Shown one piece after another: positions 55,870 to 64,000 of a stretch of 64,000 nucleotides of DNA; positions within the stretch are counted from its first letter, which is position 1; every line of letters starts with the position of its first letter. The translations under genes and the position numbers were made by a program. Below the pieces are notes generated by a model. It did not search any database and was not told the DNA's origin. It worked only from the letters and a program-made list of their open reading frames with translations. The stretch covers positions 94,150,241-94,214,240 of the forward strand of contig NC_092879.1 in NCBI RefSeq assembly GCF_028372415.1, given 5' to 3'. The stretch comes from Notamacropus eugenii. Lineage: Eukaryota; Chordata; Mammalia; Diprotodontia; Macropodidae.

Positions 55870-56240
55870 GGTTAGCAGCCAGCGGGGGAACCGGCTGCGA
55901 AGGCTGCTGCGAAGGCTGTGGCGCCGGCTGCTGTGCCGACTGCCTGCCTGGGCCCACCGCCGGATGCTCATGCTCCGAGCTCGGGCGGTTAGGGATAGGC
56001 CTGGGCCACAGAACCGCGTTTGGCCGGGGAGGTTGCCCCCGATCAAATTTGTCTGCTGAATGATCGCTCCTGGGAGCGAGAGAGCGGGAGAGGTGACCGC
56101 TCTAAAGCTACACACCAAAGAGCACTGGCCTTGGCTCCCTATGGCAACAGGTTAAACAAGCGGGATGGACCCCCATTGGCTGGCCCCTCCGTCACAAAGA
56201 ACCAGACTGACCAATGAGAAGCGCTGCAATGCTTGGTGAT
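55870..56240 (-). promoter_or_regulatory. CpG-rich promoter and 5' UTR of the FAM174-like gene
   Basis: GC and CpG density rise sharply from about 55430 to 56110 and fall off on both sides, unlike the rest of the window. Upstream of the start codon there is an inverted CCAAT box (ATTGG at 56175-56179, CCAAT as read on the gene strand) and a second CCAAT on the plus strand at 56211-56215. A GTCAC element lies between them. Paired CCAAT boxes without a TATA box are typical of broad CpG-island promoters and of bidirectional ones. Transcription would plausibly begin between about 56050 and 56150; no exact start is claimed. Confidence 0.5.
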
Positions 56241-56244
56241 TGTC

Positions 56245-56690
56245 AAGGGCTGCCTCCTCCCAGGAGACTGTCGCTGACAACAGAACCTTGAGCCTTGGAG
56301 CCCACCCTGCTCCTCCCCCCAGGTCCTGCAAGGCCTTGGTGGGGAAGCTCCATGGCGGGTAGCCTGCCCCAAAGTGGAAGGGGTTGCCCGGGGAGGAGGA
56401 GGGCTTCACTTCCTGGGAGCACTTCCAGCTGGGGCTGAATGGCTACCTGTGGGGGCTGTTTTGGAGGCCACTGTTGGTCAGGGAGGCCTTTGGGGAGAGG
56501 GTGCAGGCCACCAGCTCTCAAGGCCAGTTTGGGACAGCTTTCTCTTCTTAGACTCATTCTTTCCCTGAATGCCTCTAATCTGTCTTCCATATGCCAGCTT
56601 TCCAAGTAATTAGACCCTGAGTTCAACCACCATATACCAGTCCATTTTCCTCATTTTGTCTTCTTGCAAACACAAAATCACAGGTCCCCT
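56245..56690. other. Unassigned sequence upstream of the CpG island
   Basis: GC-moderate; overlapping frames on both strands are unconvincing. A gene diverging to the right from the shared CCAAT region was looked for but not recognised. Confidence 0.35.
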
Positions 56691-56699
56691 CAGGCCACC

Positions 56700-57200
56700 T
56701 ATTCTAAGGCCTAACCAAGAATCACCTCCCCAATGTCCCACACAAGTAGCCATTCAGGCACTTCTGGAAGCCCTCCAAAGAAGCAAAGCCCTCCTCTTCC
56801 GCTTTGGGGCAGCTCTAATTAGTAAGAACTCTTTCCCCTAATGTTGAATTCTGCCCACTTCTCTTAGTTCTGACTTCTAGGGCTAAGCAGAAAAAATATC
56901 GATTCCCTCAGCCATATAAGACCCCTTCAAATACCTGGAGTCCACAATCATACCCCAACCCAGGTTTCCTCTGGGTTATAGCAACTCAATCTACTCTCTT
57001 GAGTCCTGTTTTCTTCCATTTACAGAATCAAAGAACCAGTCATTGTTGAACAACACTTCCCATGAAGTGGTCCCTCAGTCTCCACTTCCTGGCTATCGGT
57101 GACTGGGAGCCCTCTACCCTGTGGAGTAATCCTGTTCCACTTTGAGATAACTCATTGTAAGAATGTTTCTGTATGTTGAGCCTCTTTGAAATGTCCAGAG
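56700..57200 (-). mobile_element. CR1/L3-type LINE fragments, antisense
   Basis: TTCTGACTTCTAGGGCTAAG, CAGAAAAAATATCGATTCCC, ACCCCTTCAAATACCTGGAG and, later, CTACCCTGTGGAGTAATCC follow the antisense CR1/L3 order. Confidence 0.55.
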
Positions 57201-57354
57201 CTCCTAGCTCTGTCCTGGGAGAAACATTTGACATGTTCCAAAAGGAACCATATATCTCCCCCAGAACAAAGTTGTACTACATGAAAGTCATGTTGATTTC
57301 TGTGTCACAGTTTCTGTATTACAGCTGTAACATGTGTCCTGATGCTTTCTCAGT

Positions 57355-57565
57355 GTCTTCTAGTTGCTGTGGAGTCATTTTTCAGTCTTATCAACTCTTT
57401 GTGACCCAATTTGGGATTTTCTTAGTAGAGATCTTGGAGTGGTTTGCGGTTTCCTTCTCCAGCTCACTTTTACAAATGAGGAAACTGAGGCAAATAGGGT
57501 AAAGTGACTTGCCCAGGGTCACACAGCTAAGAAGTGTTTGAGGCCGCATTTGAATTCAGATCTTC
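57355..57565 (-). repeat. tRNA-derived marsupial SINE, antisense, 5' part missing
   Basis: GTCATTTTTCAGTCTTATCA, GGAGTGGTTTGCGGTTTCCT, AGTGACTTGCCCAGGGTCAC, CAGATCTTCCTGACTC. Confidence 0.8.
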
Positions 57566-57750
57566 CTGACTCTACTCTCCAGTTATCCTGATGAATATCT
57601 TGTCACTGGATCCACATGGGTCAAGAGGAGAAAGTGAGGCTGGTGACCTTGCACAGCCCTCCCTCACTCAAAACAAAGTGAAGTGCAAGTCAGGTCATCA
57701 TTTCTCTGATGTCATGGTCCTCTTCAAACGAAGGATGGACACAACTGGTA
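57566..57750 (+). mobile_element. Mar1/WSINE-type SINE 3' half, sense
   Basis: CCAGTTATCCTGATGAATAT, GGCTGGTGACCTTGCACAGC, AACAAAGTGAAGTGCAAGTC, AAACGAAGGATGGACACAAC. It abuts the antisense SINE directly. Confidence 0.85.
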
Positions 57751-57774
57751 ATCGAGCGAAAAGCCACACAATTT

Positions 57775-57910
57775 CCCCAGTATTTCTCAGTAATACCTAT
57801 AGCACCTACCTCACAAGGTTGTTCTGAGGTACAAATGAGATAATACATATAAAGGGCTTTGCTGATGTTGAAAAAGTGCTCTAAAAATGGCCATTATTAT
57901 TATTTTTGAG
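57775..57910 (+). repeat. MIR/THER-type 3' fragment, sense
   Basis: GCACCTACCTCACAAGGTTG, AATGAGATAATACATATAAA, CGTTAT-lacking ATTATTATTATT end. Confidence 0.65.
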
Positions 57911-57914
57911 CCTT

Positions 57915-59345
57915 GTCTCTGCAGCTTATTCCCTCCGCAGAGCTGCCAGTCCTCTTCCTACGCACTTCAATAATTCAAGGACCCATCATTTCTCCCACAA
58001 GGGCACTCCTTCATCTTTATAACAGTTTCAAACCTTCTTAAGTTTCTCTTGAAATGTGTTTTCAAAAATGACTTTCTGCTTGTTCTGAAGGGATTGTTGT
58101 TGTTGTTGTTGTTTTTTATTGTCATAGTTTCTGGTAACTCCATGCTTTTAACAGAAGATCATTTCTATTTGGTTTTATGAACCAGAAACCAGTTAATGAA
58201 GGGTCCAGTTGTGTATAGATACAAGCTATGGATCAGAAAATAGGTCAGGAAAACTGACAGACCTCCCCAAACCGAACAGACCAGATCAAGCCTTAGAAGT
58301 GGGAGACAAAAACAAGCTACAGAAGAAAAACAAAGAGGGTTGGCCTTTTTCTGAGAACCAAACTAGAAAAGTAGGCCAAGTTTCTCTGCATTCTAAGCTT
58401 ACCACCCTGTGTGCCATGCCCCACTGGACCACAACCTGATACTCCGCAGGGGAGTTCCTGTACCCATGGGGCTGTGGCAGACTGCTCCATCTCTTCTTTG
58501 TCACACCAGCCATCCCCTGAAATGCCTACTTCTGGGTTAGTGGCAGGGACTTGAGCTCCGAGCAGGAGCACATTTGAGCAGGGTAACAGTTGAGTCCGAT
58601 TTGGGAGATGTCAGTGGACAATAGGCCACATAAGAGGAGGTGTCTTGTAAGCACTAAGAGATCATAGCACTAGAATCCACGACATTAAGACTGCAGATGT
58701 CTCACTGACCATCAGGATACAGGACAGTAGTAAAATGAACCTATGTTTTTCTTTGTGATTGATCCGAAGTATCCCAGGCCCATTGTAAGTAAGTGAAATT
58801 ATGCCTGGAATTGGGGGTGAGGGAAGGAGAGGAGCTGGTGATACCTTGGAGAGCTCTGCAGTGCTTACCTTCCCTGCCAGACTCCTGTCCACCCAGTGTT
58901 AGTAAATACTAGAGCTCCCTACGGTGTCAGTGCCTGATGAGCTCTTCACGCTAATAAAATGACTTTTTTCTTAAATGTTTCTCCGTTGTTTGTGAGACAG
59001 AAACCTTCTCTGTCCAGACAAGTAAATGTTCACTGGCTTCTGCTTTTCTAAGCCTAATAGAAAAGCAATGCGTGAACATGCTTTGCAGACCTCCCTGGGG
59101 AACAGAATGGCTCAGGTAGAGGGAACAAAAGGCAGGTAGGAGTCCCAGACCTGCCCTCCTCTAGCAGGTTGCAGCACAGATCCACATCAATGGATGGGAA
59201 TTCAGAGGTCTGTATGGCAGCCGCAGCCGCAGCCTCTCCACCCCAATTAGGGTAGACAAGGCCAGTTTTCCTGTAGAGACGAAAGAAATCCAGTCTTGTC
59301 CCAGATGAATGCCTGTAAGGCCAAAACCTTAACTCCTGGTGATGG
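57915..59345. other. Unassigned sequence
   Basis: A short (TTG)n lies at 58097-58113. No gene or named repeat was recognised over 1.4 kb. Confidence 0.35.
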
Positions 59346-59349
59346 TGGG

Positions 59350-59595
59350 GACAATGGTTAGGAGAAAACCATGGACTTAGCTGGAGTCAGGACTACCTGG
59401 GAGTCAATTCCTGCCTCTGACATTCTCTGGCTGTGTGACCTCAGACAGATCACTTCACCTGAGCATCAGTTTTCTCATGTGTAAAATGGGAAGAATGCCT
59501 CTAACAGCTATCTCCTAGGAGTCTAGGAGAATCAAGTGACAGACCAAATGGAAAGGGGTTTATAAACCTGAAATTGCATGGAATTACATACACAT
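59350..59595 (+). repeat. MIR-type SINE, sense
   Basis: CTGTGTGACCTCAGACAGAT, TTTTCTCATGTGTAAAATGG, CTCCTAGGAGTCTAGGAGAA. Confidence 0.7.
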
Positions 59596-59599
59596 ATAT

Positions 59600-59975
59600 G
59601 CTGTCCTAAAAGTCAGAGCACAGTTTTAAGCTTAGTAAGCTTAAGTTTTATAAATACACAAAATATATACAGATATGCACATAAGTGCACATATATGAAA
59701 CATATACAAAGTGCATACATGTGAACATGTTTGTGTATATGGAATCTATACACATACATGTATATATGACATATACATTTATACACATAGGATACACAAA
59801 ATACATGAAGTGTATGTACACACATATGAAATGCGTATATGAAGTGTACATCATAAGTATACGTGAAATGTACACATGTATGTATATGTGAAATATACAC
59901 ACATATGTATATATGAAATTTAAGCTTATTACGTTTCAAATTTCACCAAGACTTCTGGGCTACTCAAAGACTTTT
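59600..59975. mobile_element. Mariner-like palindromic element with an internal TA/TG-rich expansion (tentative)
   Basis: Left arm CTGTCCTAAAAGTCAGAGCA then CAGTTTTAAGCTTA (59602-59635). The right side has TTTAAGCTTATTACGTTTC and CACCAAGACTTCTGGGCTA (59919-59962), roughly the inverted arm. Between them lies ~280 bp of degenerate ATATGTGAAAT/ACACATAT repeats. Confidence 0.35.
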
Positions 59976-60084
59976 TTGGGATGCCCACCAATATACATAT
60001 ATGCATATACATATACATACATGCATGCATATGTATATGACTATATATACATGCATAGTCCAGATTTGTAATTTTATCACTAAT

Positions 60085-60335
60085 GTGGAAGTGCTTAGGA
60101 TTAAGAGCCTATATATACAAAATACTTTACATGGATTATCTCAGTTGAGATAATAAATATAAAGCACTACCCTGTGAGGTTGTTTGGCTAAGCATTCTTA
60201 TCTCCATTTTAAAGATGAGTTAACTGATGTGGGGGGGTGGTTAAGGGAATCACCCAAGGTCAATCAGCTAGCTACTGTTAGATTCCGGATTGGAAACTGA
60301 TAGTGTGACTCCAAGGCCTAGGCTCTTTGCCTGGC
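60085..60335 (-). repeat. MIR/THER-type SINE, antisense
   Basis: AAATACTTTACATGGATTAT, CATTTTAAAGATGAGTTAAC, AATCACCCAAGGTCAATCAG. Confidence 0.65.
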
Positions 60336-60339
60336 TCCC

Positions 60340-61365
60340 TGTGAAATAGCCTCAGAATTCAGTCGCTGGGCGGATTGTCTTGGAAACTGATTAACGGAGA
60401 AGAAAGGACTTTGCTCCACAGCCTTGAGTTGAGTAGGCGAAGGGGCATATGTGGACCGCCTTCTTCTGCTGATTTTATTCTTTCTGGAACTGGAACCCAG
60501 GGAAGAAAACATCCCAAGAGCTTAAATCTCTCCATAGCTGAGAAACACAAGTGCCCATAACTGCCTCCTTCTGAAAACTGATAGAAAGAGAAAACTTGGC
60601 TAAGTCTTTTTGGAGTAAGACACTTATCTTTTTAAGCCATGGAAACCTGTGAAGACATTTTTGACGACCTACTATCTGATCCATCCGGGAAGAGGTGCCA
60701 TAAGTGTCCTTGAACACAGGCCAACCCTCCTGTGTTATGTGCCCTGCTGACATTGTCTCTTGGCACCGGTTGAAGCAGGAAGGGCACAGAGCCCCAGGGA
60801 GTCACCTCGCCAGACCGGCACAGCTGTCACCTGGGAAATCAGAGTGGTGATTACCCAATCTGTCTCTGGTGCTGGAGCAGTACCTGGGGTGGGTGCCAAC
60901 ATTGAGAAGAGCTGCTGTTTTTGTAATTTCGTGTCCAAAGTGAGATGGACTCGGTGCAGAGAGTCAAGCTATCCTTGTTCCTCTCATAGATTTGCCTGAG
61001 ATTTTGTAAATAAGCTGAATTTTGTGTGCCCTGTGGTCCTGACCTTTCTCCTTCAGAGGAGCTACATCCACTGCATCTATTTTTTACCTCTCCTAAAGTT
61101 TCACTTCACCTTCTCTCCTTCTCCTCCAAGAGGATCCTCCATTTTCCCTGACTTTCTGACTGTGAAAGGATGTGCAGTGGTGAAATTCATCACTTGTTCT
61201 TCCTTGGGTAGTTCTCTGATGATTCAATGATAAGCCTCTCCACAAGGGGGATACCCTCAGTCTCTGTTGGCACTATACCTTTGCCCATTTCCCATCCAAT
61301 TCAGGAAGCCTCAAGGAGTTAATAGGAAAGGGGACCAAGATGGCTCCACTTGGTGCCTTTCACTG
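60340..61365. other. Unassigned sequence
   Basis: Several overlapping short frames, none with family features. Confidence 0.35.
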
Positions 61366-61369
61366 GGCC

Positions 61370-61465
61370 ACAAATCTATATGTTGGCCTGCCTCCAGTCT
61401 TTCTTCTTGCCAGTCCATCCTATCCACAGCTGCCAAACTGATATTCCTAAAGCATAGCAGCTAGA
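61370..61465 (+). mobile_element. L2-type RT-end scrap, sense
   Basis: GTCCATCCTATCCACAGCTG then CCAAACTGATATTCCTAAAG (encoding SILSTAAKLIFLKH). Confidence 0.65.
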
Positions 61466-61689
61466 TGGTGCAGTGGAGAGTCCAACGATAGACTTCTGGG
61501 GGTCCTTTAACTTAGAATGGGAAAATAAATTTTTTATTTTCACTATTCTCTAACTGACAATTAACTTTTTTTTTCAGTTATAGGCTTCCCAAGACTGCCT
61601 GCTAGAGGAGCCCACAACACAAATAAGGTAAAGAAGCCCTACCCTAGAGCAAAGACAGAAAGGTCTCCTACACAGCCAAATGCTTTAGA

Positions 61690-62100
61690 AACAAAATTGG
61701 TGTTCATCCATTGGGGAATGGGAAAACCAATTGTGCTCCATGAATGTGCGTGCAATATGACTGTATCATAAGAAATGGAAAATGGTAAGAAGTGGCAGAA
61801 ACTTGGGAATATTTCTATAAACAGAAACAGAGCGAACTGAGCAGGACCAGGAAAGTCATATTATGGTTGTAACAATGTAACTAAGAGGAAGAAAATGAAT
61901 TAAATATATGAAGGGGAATTATAGTGGAAATCTTGGTCCCAGAGAAGAATTAAGAAAATGTATCTCCTTAACTTCATCGCAGAGGTGATACACTCTGGGT
62001 GTGGAATATTTCATATACTGTCAAACAGAGTCAATATTGATTAATTTTATTTAGTTTTTTTGAGCTGCTTTGATCCTTTTTAAACCTGTTACAATCTAGT
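61690..62100 (+). mobile_element. Old L1 3' fragment, sense
   Basis: GTTCATCCATTGGGGAATGG, ACTGAGCAGGACCAGGAAAG, GTATATCTCC-like decay, and an old-L1 3' end. Homologous in layout to 2120-3350. Confidence 0.55.
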
Positions 62101-62104
62101 CATG

Positions 62105-62560
62105 TGGTACAGTGGAAAGGAGCTGGCTTTGGGATCAGAGTCCTGGATTCTGATCCAGACTCTTCCACTTACCAGTTGTGTGTTGTTGGGCAATCTGCAG
62201 AATCTCTCTTGGCTTGTTTCCTCAATTCTAAAATGTGGGAGCTAGACTAGCTCTTCTGAACTTCTGACTCCTTCCAACTCGAAGTCTTGTGATTCAGCGA
62301 TGGCTCCCTGAGGAAGAGAAAGCAAAAAGATATACTGAGAAATAGAGGTGATAGAAAAATAAAAGATAGCAATAAAAGAGACAAAATGACATTTTAAAGA
62401 AACAAATACTTATCCATTATGAGAATAGAAAACTCAGTTTTCTCTGCTGTAAAATGGGGTAAATAATAGTCATAATATCTACCTCAGGGTTGTTGTGAAG
62501 ATCAAATGAGATAATGTAGGAGAAAGTGGCCACGATTATTACTGTTGCTATTAGGGTTAT
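62105..62560 (+). repeat. Two MIR-type fragments
   Basis: 62105-62295 (CAGTGGAAAGGAGCTGGCTT, ATTCTAAAATGTGGGAGCTA) and 62445-62560 (CTACCTCAGGGTTGTTGTGA, ATCAAATGAGATAATG). Confidence 0.65.
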
Positions 62561-62564
62561 GCCA

Positions 62565-63020
62565 TTTTTATCTTTTTGATGGAGTTTAGAGTGAAGACAT
62601 GACACTGTCCTGCTACCTTTCTTTTGTATTTCATGTTTTAGAGACTATTGAACTGGTGGATAAAGCTGCCGCACCTTGTAATCAAGTGAAAATCTTAGGA
62701 ACTAAGTTGCTCTGCCCAAAGCATCTTTCTCACAACTCTAGAAAGCTGATGGGCTGATGGGGATGACCTCATTTGGTTCTCGCCATTTTGATTTCTCCTG
62801 CCAAGGCCCTGTAGTTCGAAAGTTTTTCATTTCATGTAACTTAGAGATTATGCACATCTGATATGGCAAAGTGGAGAAAGGCTGTTGTTCTTAAGTTCTG
62901 GTGTATTCACGCGATATCCAGGCAAGTGTGGGCAACAGTGAGCATGCTGCCATTCCTGTACACCTTATTGGCTGAGTTCTTTTGGACGTTTTGAGGCCTA
63001 TAGGAGCAGAGCTTTGTAGC
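62565..63020. other. Unassigned sequence
   Basis: Nothing recognised. Confidence 0.3.
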
Positions 63021-63024
63021 TGAA

Positions 63025-63120
63025 AGGGATGGTGTTCATTCTTCTATCTTCAGTGCTTAGCACTGTCCCTGCCACACAGTACATGTTTCATCAATGCTTG
63101 TTGATTGATTAATTAAACCA
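63025..63120 (+). mobile_element. L2-type LINE 3' terminus, sense
   Basis: CTTCAGTGCTTAGCACTGTC, ATGTTTCATCAATGCTTGTT, GATTGATTAATTAA. Confidence 0.7.
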
Positions 63121-63289
63121 ACTCCCTGAAAAATACCATGTTTCATATCTATTGTTCATGACATTATGTTCTAGGTCTCTGACCAAGCACTACTTAATGG
63201 TTACATTTTGGGCTGTCCTAGCTCAGGATGAATGTAAATAGTAACTGTTTCTCTTTTGGCCAGCCGCCCTGAGGGTCTTCCCCTTCCAA

Positions 63290-64000
63290 TTTGATTTTTT
63301 TTTTTAATTAAAGGAGTCATCCCTTGACTCACTTATTTTATTTTATTTTATTCTACAAGAGAAAATGGTCTACTTCATTCTGTGATGCAATTCCATAGTT
63401 CTTTCTCTGGATGTGGAAGGTGTTTTGCCTCAAGAGTCCATTGGGAATGTTATAGGTCCTTGCATTGCTGTGAATGGCTAAGTCTACCAGAAAAATTCTT
63501 TGCAGGCAGTGGTTGTTGCTGTGTACAAAGTTCTCCTGGTTCTGCTCCTTTCACTCAGCGTCAGTTTATATAGCCTTTCCAGGCCTCTCTGAAGTCTTCC
63601 CGTTCATCATTTCTTATAGCACAACAGTATTCCATTACATTCATATACCGCAACTTGTTCAGCCATTCCCAAATGGATGGACATCCCCTTGATTTCCAGT
63701 TTTTGGCCACCAAAAAGAGAGCTGCTATAAATATTTTTGTACATGTGGGACCCTTCCCATTTTTATATCTTTGGGATACAGTCCTAGAAACCATATTTCT
63801 GGGTCAAAGGGTATGCACGTTTTTGTAGCCCTTTGGGCATAGTTCCAAATTGCTCTTCAGAATGGCTGGATCAGCTCACAGCTCCACTAACAATGAATTA
63901 GTATTCTAACTCTCCCACATCTTCCCCAACATTTATCATCTTCCTGTTTTGTCATGTTAGCCAATCTGATAGGTGTGATATGTTACCTCAGAGTTGTTTT
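63290..64000 (-). mobile_element. 5'-truncated L1, antisense, cut by the window end
   Basis: A-rich tail seen as T's at 63294-63305. The minus strand at 63565-63740 encodes a well-kept ORF2 C-terminus (FLVAKNWKSRGCPSIWEWLN then MNVMEYCCAIRNDE), better preserved than in the other copies. The element continues beyond the window. Confidence 0.88.

Noticed and set aside
55484..55957. 157-codon minus-strand frame overlapping the FAM174-like gene
   Set aside because: Out-of-frame overlap, rich in Gln/Pro/Ala, no signal peptide or motif; the other frame has clear family architecture.
55553..56059. 168-codon plus-strand frame
   Set aside because: Antisense shadow of the FAM174-like gene in GC-rich DNA where stops are rare.
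55870..56118. Upstream in-frame ATGs extending the FAM174-like protein to 222 residues
   Set aside because: The extension is Arg/Ser-rich and would bury the signal peptide; the ATG at 55869 has the better context.
56243..56626. 127-codon minus-strand frame upstream of the promoter
   Set aside because: No motif or context; probably chance in GC-moderate DNA.
59613..59939. 108-codon minus-strand frame rich in His, Tyr, Cys
   Set aside because: Translation of degenerate TA/TG/CA repeats.
1..64000. CRISPR arrays, operons or prokaryotic mobile systems
   Set aside because: The window is vertebrate nuclear DNA; tandem repeats present are micro- and minisatellites without spacer structure.

Overview
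The window looks like nuclear DNA from a marsupial, most likely a didelphid opossum, though the species cannot be fixed by eye. The evidence is the repeat content. There are tRNA-derived SINEs of the Mar1/WSINE type, marsupial L1 ORF2 and 3' UTR fragments, and a young half-L1 (HAL1). Beneath these lies a dense layer of old L2, CR1/L3, RTE and MIR/THER-type repeats. Nothing prokaryotic is present. Repeat names below come from remembered consensus patterns, not from a database run.

The window is gene-poor. The only convincing protein-coding gene is on the minus strand at 55450-55869. It is an uninterrupted 139-residue reading frame for a small type I membrane protein resembling the FAM174 family (closest in layout to FAM174C). 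Its CpG-rich promoter region holds CCAAT boxes. Immediately beyond its stop codon lies a minisatellite of about seven ~200-bp units (54034-55420), which any 3' UTR would have to cross.

Layout: 1-7600 holds old L1, L2, MIR and RTE/Mar1-type fragments plus an LTR-like block. 7600-13000 is an L1 fragment followed by stacked L2 copies, one of them split by a CR1/L3 insertion. 13000-18500 holds SINEs, an RTE remnant and unique AT-rich sequence. 18508-21308 is a complete HAL1 with an intact ORF1, no ORF2 and matching target-site duplications. 21300-28400 is mostly antisense L2 and SINEs. 28472-28984 is a 487-bp mini-L1 (5' UTR joined to 3' end) with its own duplications. 29875-33460 is a nest of L2, L1 and Mar1. 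33500-40000 holds L1 fragments, a hAT-like remnant, a CCTT microsatellite, a Mar1 and a CR1/L3 piece. 40000-53500 is mainly unique sequence with many small MIR/L2 pieces and a 650-bp GT-rich microsatellite. 53500-56300 is the gene and minisatellite. 56300-64000 is unique sequence with CR1/L3, Mar1, MIR, a mariner-like repeat and an L1 fragment running off the end.

Several repeat-free stretches rich in TAAT/ATTA and other developmental motifs are possible conserved noncoding elements, but this rests only on absence of repeats and motif content. No tRNA, rRNA, CRISPR array or multi-gene operon was found. The two most distinctive things are the non-autonomous L1 derivatives (HAL1 and mini-L1) and the intronless FAM174-like gene abutting a minisatellite.
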